DNA of 64,000 nt, taken from the NCBI GenBank assembly GCA_918026815.1, contig CAKJVC010000090.1, positions 372,001 to 436,000 of the forward strand, given 5' to 3'. Position numbers and translations under genes: made by a program. Origin of the DNA: Chalara sp. BL73. Taxonomy: Eukaryota > Ascomycota > Leotiomycetes > Helotiales. Below, piece by piece: positions 12,854 to 23,864 of this stretch; position 1 is the stretch's first letter; each line of letters begins with the position of its first letter. The notes beneath the pieces are model-generated. The model searched no databases, was not told where the DNA came from, and saw nothing but the letters and a program-made list of their open reading frames with translations.

Positions 12854-14004
12854 ATGTCTCTCTTCTTCATGTTTGCATTTTCGCTATGCAATCTAGCAAG
12901 CATTGCTTCTGTGGCCGCTCAAAGTCCAGCTTCATCCGTTGAAACTCTCTTCAAGGTGTCCAGAGGGATCGAACTTGAAAATATCGCTGTCCGCTCAAAC
13001 GGAGCCCTTTTACTTACCGCTCTCAACTCGCCGGTTTTACATCAATACAAGCCATATATTGAAGGTTCCACGTCCGAGACTGTTGTGGCGGTTCCGAATG
13101 TCAACTCTCTTTTCGGCATCTCTGAGATCTCGCCTGATATTTTTGCTTTTGCGGCTGGGAATTATAGCCGATCGACTTCAGCGGTTGTTAAGTCGTTCTC
13201 GGTTTGGGCGGTGAATCTCAGGACACGTCCGCCAGTATTATCCAAGATCACAGATTTACCAAACGCTAGATTTTTGAACGGTTTAACTTCTTTGTATGTA
13301 CTCCACTTGTCAATTTTCCGTGTTGAGCCATATCCTAGACGGGGAAACCTCCCGTCAATCGTTGACTACTTATCCTCGGTCGAACATGCTAACACCAACT
13401 CAGGCCACCACCAGTACATTCAAAAAAGGAGGCCAATGCCACAATTCTATTGAGTGATACTATCCTGGGCCAAATCTACCACATAGATCCAACCACAGGC
13501 GCTTTGGAAACTGTTCTTCAATCAAACGCCACTGGAGCCGCAAGACCAGCCTCCCTCCAGCCGGGCGTAAATGGACTTCGCTATGTCCCAGCAAGCGGAA
13601 AGCTCTATTACACTAATACCATTGCTGGTATTTTTGGCTCTATAAAAATCTCAATTACACCATCAGCATCCTCCCTTCCTGCCGTCACAGCGGACGGCGA
13701 GTGGCAAAATATTGTCTCAGGGCCAAGAGGTGACGACTTCGCCATCGCAAGTGATGGCACCGCGTATTTGAGTGGAAATCCTGTAAATACTGTCTTTAAA
13801 GTTACTCCCGATGGGGCTTCTTCAGTCTTTCTGAATTCTACGGTTTTGGGCTCTGGGCCGACAAGTGGTGCCTTTGGGAGGACCTGGAAGGAGCAAAGTT
13901 CGCTATATATTACTACCAATGGAATTCCAGTGGGTGCAAACTTGTCGACGGTGGTTTCGGATGGCGGAGCGGTACTGAAGATTTCGTTCAAAGATGCGTG
14001 CTAA
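12854..14004 (+). CDS. Secreted SMP-30/gluconolactonase-like beta-propeller protein
   Basis: Two exons, 12854-13293 and 13404-14004, with a 110-nt intron (GTATGT, branch CTAAC, acceptor CAG); 346 residues. The first about 22 residues (MSLFFMFAFSLCNLASIASVAA) form a signal peptide. The body shows the repeated strand pattern of SMP-30/gluconolactonase/LRE-like six-bladed propellers: ENIAVRSNG at the start, then LLSDTILGQIYHIDPTTGA, NGLRYV..GKLYYTN, and DDFAIASDGTAYL. Fungal members are secreted or extracytoplasmic and mostly of unknown substrate; lactone hydrolysis is the family archetype only. It lies head-to-head with the FAD oxidoreductase at 9774-11389. A flavoenzyme making a lactone and a lactonase-like partner would be a logical pair, but this is inference. 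Confidence 0.82.
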
Positions 14005-14174
14005 ATGATGTGTTGAAATTTTTATCAATAATTACATTTTTAACCAAATCATTATGTTCGTAACTTAACAACTGTATTACACTTTCGTAAAATCGTTTAC
14101 ATCGGCTCCTTAAAAATATACTCTCACGGAATAGCATGTTCTTATTTTTGGCAAATCTCAGTTAAAAATAGCGT

Positions 14175-14375
14175 CATGCGACAATATCTATATCTCACCT
14201 GGTGAGTCGGTGAGTCCTCGGCGGCGAGTTGTAGGGTATAAGTAGGGCCGGCTCAGAGGAATAGGAGCAGATGTTAGTTTGTGATTGAAAGCAGTTTGTA
14301 GCATTATCCTGTGATCTACATTAAATAGCGTTGTATAAGAAGTATTATTGTTAAGCAGTTTATATATAAAAAAAA
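14175..14375 (+). repeat. Possible LTR fragment (Copia-like), uncertain
   Basis: The stretch has an LTR-like arrangement: a CACCTGGTGAGTC..GTGAGTC core, a TATAAGTAGGG box near 14240, a G/C-rich transcribed-looking segment and an A/T-rich tail ending in A-rich sequence. I find no clean TG...CA ends and no second copy in the window, so this is a resemblance only. Confidence 0.3.
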
Positions 14376-14502
14376 GATTAAAAAAAAAGGTTGCTACAGG
14401 CCAACTGAGGTGATCTTACTACGAAAGCAATAGGGATATAATTTTACTATTTAGCTATTATAATATATTAATCAAAACAGAGTAATAAAACCGTAAAAAA
14501 TA

Positions 14503-14816
14503 TGTTACGGTCTATGCGTTCCTAAGACCTATAGATAAAAGGTCTAACTTAGGGTGGTTGGAGAAGTCTGGAAGAAGGTGTATCACAAATAGAAGATCAC
14601 AATAACAGTATAAAAATACTATTTGAATTAAGCACAAAGCTCCTATCACAAGAAATGCTCTCTATTTATATAGACCTTCGCACTCCTTGGAGTCTCCCTG
14701 AGCGTCCCTAGAGATCTCACCAGAGGCTATCCTCCTTGGCGGTCGCTCTGGCCACGCAACGTTCTTGCCGAGCCTCAGACCCAAACTGCACGTGTCCTAT
14801 AACGGGGATCGTAACA
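14503..14816 (-). repeat. Solo LTR of a retrotransposon (314 bp)
   Basis: The element begins TGTTACGG and ends GATCGTAACA on the plus strand, giving TG...CA ends inside an imperfect terminal inverted repeat (TGTTACG/CGTAACA). Read on the minus strand it has a TATATAAATAG box in the middle (about 14675) followed by an A/T-rich downstream half, the usual layout of U3-R-U5. No second copy, primer-binding site or polymerase frame lies on either side, so it is best read as a solo LTR. The flanking 5 bp do not match, so a target-site duplication is absent or eroded. The open frame at 14765-15094 starts inside it and is probably spurious. Confidence 0.6.
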
Positions 14817-16390
14817 TACGAATAACAAAGCAAAGCCAGGTGGGAATTCTGGGTGGGTTGGGGACTGGATTTTGGACGACCGGTTTGTTTAGGCTGCATG
14901 GCAAGACGTGGGAGGAGAGTTTCTTGGGATATAGTAATAGAGTGAAATGTTCTGGGGGTAGCTTATTAGAATTCAATGCGACGCCATCTCGGATGGAGGT
15001 TGGCGGGATGAGAGATAAATATGAGGAAAGTTTAAAAAAAATGGAGGATGAAAGCTCTTCAATGAAAAGGACTGTGTCTCAACTGACTAGTTAAAGGGTT
15101 GATATCCATGCTCCCCTTCGTCCGTTCTCCTCAGCCTAAAATTTAATTTCGAGTAAGACAAATCAATTTAATCCTAACCGATACTTATAATTCACATTGA
15201 ACCACTCAGTTCGGGCTTAAGATCTCAGGCTTTAAATATCACATCCTCGAAGTATATAGTGGGTCCTCCATTTCCTCAACACAAAGACAAAAGCCTACTT
15301 ACACTCCGATACCACTTGTCCTGTGCTGCATAAACAGCGAGCTTGTTGACACCATCACAGCGTCTGGCCTGCATATGCCTCTCAGTCTGCGAGATTTTCT
15401 GTACACGTAAATTTGTTTCGTGGAAGTTGATCGTTCATGAAAGGATAGAATGTAAAAAAAAAAGTATGATTCCTTTGCCAATTCCAAAAGGGCTGTCATT
15501 AGTTTGGTTGTTATCACTTTCTTGGCCACTTTCGCTTCGAAGATACATGCTCTTCCGTTGGAACTACAGCACTGACTATGATTTAAATCTCTATTGTAAG
15601 TACGGGAAAGAGATATTTCACTGGATTTCGCTCAACATGCAAAAAAACTGAGAACCTTATAAGAACGTCAAGTTTAAGAGCAACATGAGTAACTTTATAA
15701 GATGTAGATATGCAACAATTTGGTAGGGGCCAGTCTTGAGGAGTGAATGTGTGGGAGTATGCTACAGGATGCGTGTGGGAGACTATCATAGCGAGTATTG
15801 GAGGCCTTGAAGGGCTTGAAGAACAGAATTGAAGTATGCCCACAAAATAAATCTCTCCTGTAGTATTATGAGTAATACCAAGCGATGCATCAGAGACTTC
15901 AGTTGTCGAATTGTAAAGGGGTAAGCAAGCTGATTATTCAGGCGACCGTTACCTAGTCGATTCAATACGTGATATTCAGTTGTAAGATCTTGCCTAGTTG
16001 ATCTGAGGGATGGGGTAATCATATGGAGATTTCCAGATCTAGACACTGCGGTAGTGAATTTCCTCTCAGACGCTTCGTTTAAAAAAAACATTGAATAACC
16101 CAAAAACTGACTCGAAAGATACCAATGTCTCAATACTGGTGAGAAAATAAAACGGGTATCAATTGCTTGATGGAGCAAAGGATCTCCTTTGCTTCACCAT
16201 TTCGATTCTCTACCCATCGTGATCACTCCTATCTTTATAGCTTAACCCCAATATGGAAGATCAAGTCCAATAATGAACAATAAAAGGTATAGCTAGTATA
16301 AGAACGAGGTAGTTGAGGATCGCGTGAGGCTGGGTGGGGCTGATGTTTCACGCGTGAGACGATAGTTCAAGGCTCGACTCAAGGAAGGTG
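14817..16390. other. AT-rich repeat-island sequence without a gene
   Basis: Sequence next to the solo LTR. Several 60-130 codon frames exist on both strands (15299-16178) but none has a domain or plausible splice partners. Probably decayed repeat material. Confidence 0.4.
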
Positions 16391-16394
16391 GCGT

Positions 16395-16745
16395 GAATGT
16401 TGAGATAAGATATGCATATATGCTGTACCGGGCTTGTGTTATGGTCGACAAGGAGGTGTTGCAGAATGTAATTGGAGCGTCGGATGAACCTACCCGGGAC
16501 TATGGTACTTAGAAATCGTAAATAAATTTGGTGGAATTCGAGAGTGATAATAAGAGCGAAGAAGATGATTATGATTGTGATTAGGATAAGAGTATTGTTG
16601 TAGTTGATAAGATAGTAGTTAATAGAGAAGGTTGGTTGAAAGTTGGTGTAAGGAATTTATATAAGGCTTGGTTTAATATTGCTTCTGACAGAGAATTCAT
16701 ACTTCTGTGGCAAGAAGTTATAAAGGAAAATAACAGTGTTTATTG
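16395..16745 (+). pseudogene. Decayed coding remnant, unknown origin
   Basis: In the plus direction short protein-like runs are interrupted by stops: a block with VEIRYAYMLYRACVMVDKE near 16395-16500, an acidic stretch (ESDNKSEEDDYDCD) near 16540-16590, then a block with LYKAWFNIASDREF near 16655-16700. Stops at about 16510 and 16582 break it. Composition and order look like a degraded protein or transposon frame rather than random DNA. I do not recognise the family. Confidence 0.3.
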
Positions 16746-17565
16746 AGAATGATTAAAAATGACGTGCGAGCAGCTAAATTATTAACGTTTTCTAAGCAAC
16801 GTAATCCGATTCCTTGAAGCCTTTTCATATTACTTATGTTGATAGAATGACTAGATTTCTGTTTTTCTCTTTTCCAAATCACCATATTTTTGGTGATTGG
16901 GAGTGCCGTAGCAACTTTCACTGAAATAATTATTTACTGTGCCTTTCATCTCATATCATCACGCCTACATTATTTTTCCATGTTATCGCTCAACCCATCT
17001 CCCATCACGATAGCTAAGTTTCAGAAATTTTATACTCCTAGTTTTTTAGAAGAGAGAAAAATACTTATTAAAAAAGAACCTTAAGCTTTTCAAAGAAGTC
17101 ATATATTGAGCATTCCATTGCTCTCTCTGATTCAGAATCAATGTGGTTGTGATTAATCAGCTTAAGGCTTAGAACTAAACATGATAAACATTCTAATGTA
17201 CTTGGCACGCTGTTTCAAAGACGGCTATGATTGCTTTTAGCTAGGGGCTTTTTTGGATTTATAAATTTTAGAGATAAACAAAGAGGAAATTCGTGCTTTA
17301 TAAGGATTAAATCACGAGAGAATTATTGGACGAGTCTGGTTCGTCAGGAGCAGTAAAATCATGCCTTATAGTCTGAAAAGGGGTGTAGGTTGGAGTTAGA
17401 GAGTAGAACTAGCGATTGCTCGCTGCTCCCGCCACTTTCAGAATGTAATTTCCATTCGTAGCAAGTTTTGAGCGCCTCTAGTCTCAGTCATTAATTCGCC
17501 ATGTATCTCTCCTGCATAAACCTACCTCTGATGAGACAGACTACATGAAACAATGGCCATCTTAG

Positions 17566-18438
17566 TCAGCCAGTTCGCAAAATCTCATTATCTTTCACAT
17601 CAAGAACAAGCATGTGCCCTGGGGCATGAGCCATTACCGTTCCCTCCAGACCAGCTCTCATAACTGCCTCTTGTGGCGTAACACCACACCCCCAAAACAC
17701 AGGAATATTCTCCTCATCCCCCTCCCTCTCTCCGAGCGGCCTACCGTCAAAGGTTAATGGCACATCGCCCCATTCAGGACTATCAATATCACCAATCCCA
17801 AGTTGCACCACTGCCTTCCAACCCCAGGCAATACACTCTCCATGCGTTGGTAGATAGTGTCGAGTAATGGCCCGCACCTTTTCGATATCAGCTTTCCGGT
17901 AAGGTCGCATTGAGACTACGTATGTGCCTCCGATGAACACGCCGGAGGGACATAGAGGAATATTGGTCCGGTACATGGGGACGTTCCTGCCCATCGCGGC
18001 ATGTCTCGGCTCCAACCCAGCTTCCGCGAGAGCTGCTTCGAAGCTGAACGAACACCCAATCACAAACGCAACATGGTCATCGGTCCATTCAGCTTCAATA
18101 TCCGTAACGCCGCCCTTGACGAGGCTGGAGTCGTGATAGACATTGTACCGCGGAGCGTCGCGGCGGAGATCTAGATCAGGCGCTAGCCGGCGTGAGGCGA
18201 TTCCAGGAAGGTTGGAATTTAGTTCAGACCATGCGCCAGGGGCAGAAGACTCGGCGATGAGAGGACATGGAACAGGATTCCGCGCACAGAGGGCACGGAA
18301 GTCAGAGGCGTAGCGGGAGGGCAGGATAATGAGGTTTGCTTGGAGATAGGAGGGGGCTAAGCCGGTGGTAGGTGCAGTAAATATGCTGTTTCGTGCGGAG
18401 AGGCGGACATCGATACCTGTTGGAAGAATGAAAGGCAT
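17566..18438 (-). CDS. DUF1445 putative hydro-lyase (D-glutamate cyclase-like)
   Basis: Single-exon minus-strand frame of 290 residues from the ATG at 18438; the longer open frame upstream lacks an earlier ATG. The sequence matches the DUF1445 family along its length: FTAPTTGLAPSYLQANLIIL near the N-terminus, the PVPCPLI block, the DVAFVIGCS-like segment (here VAFVIGCSFSFEAAL), the MYRTNIPLCPSG motif with GTYVVSMRP, and a C-terminal VFWGCGVTPQ...HAPGHMLVLD block. Family members are predicted hydro-lyases, and the mammalian relative is D-glutamate cyclase. The substrate in fungi is not known to me. Intronless, about the usual family length, no broken motifs. Confidence 0.88.
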   Translation of the reverse strand: MPFILPTGIDVRLSARNSIFTAPTTGLAPSYLQANLIILPSRYASDFRALCARNPVPCPLIAESSAPGAWSELNSNLPGIASRRLAPDLDLRRDAPRYNVYHDSSLVKGGVTDIEAEWTDDHVAFVIGCSFSFEAALAEAGLEPRHAAMGRNVPMYRTNIPLCPSGVFIGGTYVVSMRPYRKADIEKVRAITRHYLPTHGECIAWGWKAVVQLGIGDIDSPEWGDVPLTFDGRPLGEREGDEENIPVFWGCGVTPQEAVMRAGLEGTVMAHAPGHMLVLDVKDNEILRTG

Positions 18439-18608
18439 TATGTAGCGGCCTGTAACAGCAAGGTTGAACAACTAGAATTGATCGATTGAGAGAGTCGAGT
18501 GCGCAGTTTTGTAAATGTGAAGTCATTCAACAGTATAAGTCATTCCCTGAATTCTCTCCTTCTCATTAAAGATAACACTTTCGGGCTAAGTACCATCCAA
18601 CCTTACAC

Positions 18609-19065
18609 CTATTCGGATGAAGTAGGACGTGCCACCTCGGCCTCAAGAGCCGTTGTCTCCACATCGGTAACGCTTCCCGATCTTGAGATCAGATCATCTT
18701 TCCTTACAGCCTCTGAGCATGATGATATTAGTTTGCCCATATGTAAATGACCAATATTTTTGGAACAGCAGCATATGATTGCAACCTCTGCTCCAAGGTT
18801 GAGAAAGGTCTCCAGCCTAGCAGAGCCTCTTCTCTTGGCATCCAAGTCAAGATGTTTGGCAAGGATATATTTGATCACGTGTTCTACCACATAGCTTTTT
18901 GAAGCCGATGCCCCAGAATATATCAACAAGATAAACATACTGTAGAAGAACCTTATGATGGGCAGAGATATCTGATAGAATGCTTTTACTACTCTGTACT
19001 AAGAAAATTGTAATTAGCCCCCACGCCGCGCTAAGAATAAAGCAAATAAGCCACATAAGCCACAT
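18609..19065 (-). CDS. Small hypothetical protein with one membrane segment (uncertain)
   Basis: Two frames on the minus strand can be joined: 19065-18941 and 18894-18609 over a 46-nt GTATGT...AAG intron, giving 136 residues in frame. The N-terminus is a tryptophan-rich hydrophobic segment (about residues 1-24). A middle part with amphipathic helices and a Ser/Thr/Glu-rich tail follow. No family recognised, and the acceptor context (AAAAAG) is weak, so it could be a chance reading in AT-rich DNA. Confidence 0.22.
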
Positions 19066-19658
19066 AATACACCCAATATAACTCTTATGTTAAAGCCTTA
19101 GAACGAAATGTAAAATACACGCTTGTATGCTGACTGCCAAGATAATATCTCCGGTAGACAAAGAACAGCGAGATACTCGACAACAGCTGAGAATGTGACA
19201 ACAATACCATTGCACAATTCACTTTGGGGCTAACCGCTGGAGACCGAAATTAGCGCTCCTTGAGTGATTGCTTTTCGTGTGCAAGTGTCCGATATATAGG
19301 TCGCTCAGGAATTGCATACAAGTAACAATGTTGGGGACTTGCTCCACTAGAGCCGACACATCCTTAATGTAGTTGTATAAGCATTGTTGTAAAAGAAGTT
19401 GAAAGGTATATTATAGTTCATAATGGAGGCTGACAAGTTCGGGGAAGAAAACCTAACCTGAGTGAAACTTTTTCTTGTAATGATCAACAAACGAATCGAC
19501 CAAGGGGGAGTACAAGAGCAGGACTTGCCAGAATGTTTTATCCAGAGGGGCGGAAGAAGTCCGTGGGATTTGTAGCAAGAGGCTCGACAACTCCAGGACT
19601 AAAGACCATCATTTTGATTCTAGTACACGGTATATACATTTTTATCGATCCCCGCCAT
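19066..19658. other. Intergenic
   Basis: About 590 bp downstream (3') of the complex I gene. I see no gene, RNA or repeat. Confidence 0.5.
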
Positions 19659-20630
19659 CTATAGATCTTTGCGGAAGACCTCTGGACCCCACGGCTCGCT
19701 CGTCAAATTAGTCAACCCATTGATATTCTCGCACGTCTTCCGGCCACTCATTGGTCCTGGAGCTGGAATTTGAACACCCCCCTTGTTATATATTTGCCCC
19801 CCACCGACTCCAACGTCTTTGCCGCTCTTCACATTCTTGTCCTCCCCTGTCAACGCACCAGTCCCTGGCTCGGTGCTAATGTGCTTTGCGCTCTCTGCTA
19901 ATGCTGTGAGGAGTTGGACGATAGTTTCCGGAGTAAGATCTTCGTAGTAATCATCGTTAATTTGGACCATTGGTGCGTTAACACATGCTCCTAGACATTC
20001 GACTTCGATAAAGGTGAAAAGTCCGTCCTTGGTGGTGTGGCCAGGCTCAATGCCCAAATGCTCTTTGATTGTCTTGACTATGAGATCACTTCCGCAGCCC
20101 CCAAGCTGACATGGTGTCTACTTCCATTTAGTGTCTTCATCTGTATCGCGAGTCTGTAAACATACCGTTGTGCAAACCTGCAAGTGATATTTGCCCACGG
20201 GCGTCCGGTTGTACATGGTATAGAATGTGGCGACCTCGTACACACGCATAGGTGGCATCTCCAACAACCGCGCAACCTCGTTCATCACGCTCAAACTCGT
20301 GAATCCATGCTGTCGCTGTCCGAGATCTAGAATTGGCATCACAGCAGCCTTTTTGTACTGGGGTGGGTATCGTTTAAGGATCTCTTCAATGAGCTTATTA
20401 TTCTGTTCGTTGAACTTGAATGGAATATTGGCATTGTTGTCTGGCGTATCACGATGCTGATTGAGCCGTCAGAATCTTATAGGCAGAGTTGCGGGAAATT
20501 AACATACAATGTGAAGCGCATCGCTGGCTACTCTTGTACTGGTTACAAATGACCGGTACTGTGAGGATGCAGCTATCCGAGCTGGTCGGAAGGCTGATCT
20601 GAAGGCGAAAGGGGTGATTTTAGATGCCAT
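19659..20630 (-). CDS. nuo-24: NADH:ubiquinone oxidoreductase 24-kDa subunit (NDUFV2/NuoE)
   Basis: Three exons on the minus strand: 20630-20508, 20456-20166 and 20117-19659; introns of 51 and 48 nt, both with GTATGT donors; 290 residues. It is the matrix-arm subunit of respiratory complex I that carries the N1a [2Fe-2S] cluster. The first about 30 residues are rich in Arg/Ser/Ala with no acids (mitochondrial presequence). The thioredoxin-like domain carries the cluster ligands Cys136, Cys141, Cys179 and Cys183 in the C-x4-C and C-x3-C pattern (CTTTPC and CLGAC). The blocks [19 protein letters not shown] and [15 protein letters not shown] are strongly conserved. The C-terminal extension of about 70 Gly/Pro-rich residues is typical of fungal orthologues. 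It shares a 432-bp divergent promoter with the aquaporin gene. Confidence 0.97.
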
Positions 20631-21062
20631 TGTCGCGGTGAGAGGGCGCAATGGCAGTTCTGAATTGTTGTGTCGTTGTAATGATGATTGATGATCTGAG
20701 CGAGCTTCGATTTGGGCTCGCCCTGATTGGCTCAAATTTTGTAAGGGAGTTTACTCCTGAGGCAGAAATATTTTCAACACCAAGATTAACTTCTGCGCAT
20801 CCCCATCCTATTGAACAACGGCGCCAAGAAGGCAGCTATCAAAAAGTCTTATACCATTCAATAAAGCATGCCGAAATCGCCGGTGATTAAAGCAGCCTAC
20901 AGCAATTCACTTTTCCTAATATGCTTTCGCTTATGCTTTGCGATTACTCAGCCCATATGTTTTGTCATTTTAGTCTAGAGCCAACTTAAAGAGATCTCCA
21001 CAAGGTGCAGATTCTCCCGTGATTTTTTTCTTTCTCTTCTTTTCTGACCTATTCCATATTTA
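20631..21062. promoter_or_regulatory. Divergent promoter, nuo-24 / aquaporin
   Basis: A 432-bp spacer between two start codons pointing outward. It contains an inverted CCAAT box (ATTGG at 20726-20730) on the nuo-24 side and a pyrimidine-rich tract (about 21020-21050) just before the aquaporin start. The longer frame running upstream of the nuo-24 start is not needed, because the presequence begins at 20630. Confidence 0.5.
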
Positions 21063-22180
21063 ATGTCTGTTCAGATGGAGAAACATGTGCGAGTACCTAC
21101 GGCAGCAGCTCAGTTCCCTGGTTCTTTCGCACCAGATCTTCGTGAGGACCACAGAAAACCTCCTGAAAACAAAAGCTGGAGATGCGTGCTCACGACTTAC
21201 TTTGGTGGAGGTTGGAACGATATAAATATCTGGAAATCTGCTGTCTGTTCCAGCATTTACCTAACTTACCTCTGCTAACTACGTCTTAGTTCATTGAATT
21301 TGTTGGCTCAGCTTGCCTCTGTTACATCTCCGGGATGATCCATATCACCATTGGCACTTTCCAGACACCTCAAGTCGCGGCATATGTTGGAGTGACCAAC
21401 ATTGTACTTATCAGTATATTCATCTATTCTATGGCGCCAGCATCCGGAGGTCACGTGAACCCATTCATCACTTTCTGTACCGTAACTACAGGGCTTACTG
21501 GTTTCTCGCGTGGTGTATTGTATCTAATAGCACAGACTGCAGGTGCAGGACTTGCTGGTGGCCTGATTCGAGGTAGTTTTGGCAAAGATCTGACAAAGCT
21601 GTATGATATTATGACACAACCTTTCTAGCAATTCCCTCTAATATCCCTAGTTACCAAGGCGGAGGATGTCTCCTAGATCCTAACATAATTGACGATGGAC
21701 AGGCTTATCTGATTGAATCGGTTCTTTGCTTTTGTTTGATGTTTGTGCTCATTCTCCATTTCCGAGCTGCTCTGACATTCTCAGCTTTCTTTGCTTCGGT
21801 GTCGGCCTCGACCCTCGTTCCCAACAAGTCTTTGGTCCAAAGTTTGGTCCATTCTTAGTCGGATGCGCGGTAGCCTTAACAAGCTTCAGCAGCGTTGGTC
21901 TAGCGCCAGGATATCCAGGAGCAGGTCTAAACCCTGCCAGATGTTTTGCGTTTGCTGTTGCAAGGGGCGACTTTACGCGTGAGTGGATGCAGTATCTCGC
22001 AGTAGCTTTGGCTCTATACTGACCATCAAAGATCAATGGATTTGGTGGGTGGGACCTTTCACGGCTGCGATGGCACTTACCGTCGTGTACTACATCGCTC
22101 CTCCCTATCATCGACAGATTCGGCTGGAGAGGGAGATATCTCACGGACCGCAGAGTCGTGACAGCGAACATAAGCCTTAG
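21063..22180 (+). CDS. Aquaporin / major intrinsic protein
   Basis: Five exons: 21063-21242, 21290-21600, 21651-21740, 21785-21978 and 22032-22180. Introns are 44-53 nt (donors GTCTGT, GTATGA, GTTTGT, GTGAGT), and the frame closes at 307 residues. A hydrophilic N-terminal tail of about 58 residues is followed by the six-helix MIP fold. The first half-helix loop reads GGHVNPF instead of the usual NPA; the second is the canonical GAGLNPARC with GYPGAG before it. Another family landmark is GVGLDPR between helices 4 and 5. The NPF/NPA combination and short tails suggest an unorthodox fungal aquaporin rather than a Fps1-type glycerol channel. Water, glycerol or small-solute transport cannot be told apart from sequence alone. 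Confidence 0.9.
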
Positions 22181-22455
22181 CAGGAGCTATGCCGTAAAAT
22201 TTGTAGTGTAGATTCCCATTCAACTCCGGGCGTGCGCCAATTTACCATTAGCTTACTATAGAACCTGGGTTTATAGCCTAGGTTCGCACTTAGTTTCTTC
22301 ATCTAAAGCGAAGACATTGTATTAAAACTTATAGTAATGGACAGCCGTAATGGTTTTTTCCTCACGCTAGAACCTTAAGAACTATTATATTTAATATTTG
22401 CAAAGATATTTGCGACGACTATACATTTCACTGGACTCTGGCCGTAGATACACAG
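22181..22455. other. Intergenic
   Basis: Short AT-rich gap between the aquaporin 3' end and the LysM remnant. Nothing recognised. Confidence 0.5.
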
Positions 22456-23045
22456 CTACGGGATCCGTTCCTTTACAACGGAACCGCATTCAAATCCCAA
22501 CGCATACAGCATATCCCAGCCAAATTGTGGAACAGTCTGAGCCGACCCTGGATTCCATTTATTAAAGTCATCAAGTGAGTCTCCATATTCGTTAGGGATT
22601 GCCCAACACCCATCTCCCAAGGCCACAGTGTGCCACTTTTTGCAACTTGCAATGGCTCCTGGCTGTGTAGGACCTGACGGGCTAGCGCCGGCGGAGGTTG
22701 TTGAGATTGTTGAGATTGACGATTGGTGCCTGTGCCAGTAAATGTTATTAGTGTGGAAGACGATGTAGAGGGATTAGCTGCAAGTGAATGTCAATAATTT
22801 ATTTTTAAAAGGACATGTTTTCAAACTCACAGACAGTTCCATTGAGATGAATACAGTAGCTAAAAGCAGATTAAAGAACGCGTATTCCTGAGCCAAGACT
22901 CGGATTCCATAAAAGTGCATCCGCTGCCTCGACATCATTTACGCTAGCCCATGTCTCACAAGAATTCAAATCTGGATATGTAGTCAAGTAGACTGCATCA
23001 AAAGCAACTCATCTTCATAACATCTATCAAAGGTTCCAGGAGCCC
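22456..23045 (-). pseudogene. Broken LysM effector-like gene
   Basis: Minus-strand reading shows two LysM-like modules. The 5' one (about 23040-22845) reads PGTFDRCYE, then NSCETWASVNDVEAADALLW NP in a split block, then after an in-frame stop SAFSYCIHLNGTV. The downstream one (about 22645-22456) reads ASCKKWHTVALGDGCWAIPN with DDFNKWNP and ends ECGSVV..IP before a stop. They are linked by a Ser/Thr/Pro-rich spacer and a still-recognisable intron (GTGAGT...TTGCAG near 22840-22782). LysM modules bind chitin oligomers, and secreted LysM proteins of plant- and insect-associated fungi shield cell walls or sequester chitin fragments. Stops and frame changes within the first module, loss of cysteines in the second, and lack of a start and signal peptide mark it as a pseudogene. 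Confidence 0.62.
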
Positions 23046-23864
23046 GTGGTTTCAGACATAACCAGAGGATTAGAGACCACAGCAGTTGAGGTTGCTGGTG
23101 GACAAATAAATGGAGTGGTAGGCGGACACAATATAGTCAGTATATGTTTCAATGTTGCCAACCGCCTTATTCTCATAGCCAAGCTAGGGATTGCTGCAGC
23201 TTTTATCAACCTGAGGATTGGTGGAAAGAAATATGTCAAAGAAAACCTAAAAGCTAGTAAAATGCCAGAGCAATGGTCAGCAGCTCTGATCTAAGCACAA
23301 TATCAGATGCAAATCCTCTAAAATAGGTACTTTATAACTTACAATCCTGTGTTTCACCGGCCAGCCTGGAAATGTAGGAATCGCCGTGTTTACGGCAGCG
23401 AAACATTGACTGCTTAACCCCAAAAGCTCATGCAGAGCAATAATCCTCAAATTTTTGAGTAGTTGAGAGTGGAACAATGACTGGCAGTATCAGTACAGAC
23501 TTCCATGCAGCAGATACTCGGGCCTGGAACATGTTGCGCTCAAAACATATACCAACTACCTGTATCTAGATTTAAGCACAAAGGCCCGTTTTAAGATAGA
23601 GAAATTGCTAAGATGCAATATTTACAAGTCGAGAGAGTTTAGCGATCAAGTCCACGCCAAGCGGTCTTTGAGAGACATGCGTGCAGCACTTACCAACGAA
23701 ATTACATATGAGACACACAATTTTATAAGTAAAAACTAGAAAGTGTATAAATTGTGGTTATAGGCCAACTTACTGTAGTGCTGGATTTAGCAGCAGTTAT
23801 AACACTAAAGCCGAAAGTGCGAAATACTTAGCGTTAGGCGACAAAACATATCCTTTGAATATCT

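Noticed and set aside
14765..15094. 109-codon plus-strand frame
   Set aside because: Starts within the solo LTR and has no recognisable domain.
21749..22171. 140-codon minus-strand frame over the aquaporin
   Set aside because: Antisense to four supported exons with GVGLDPR and NPARC motifs; a shadow.
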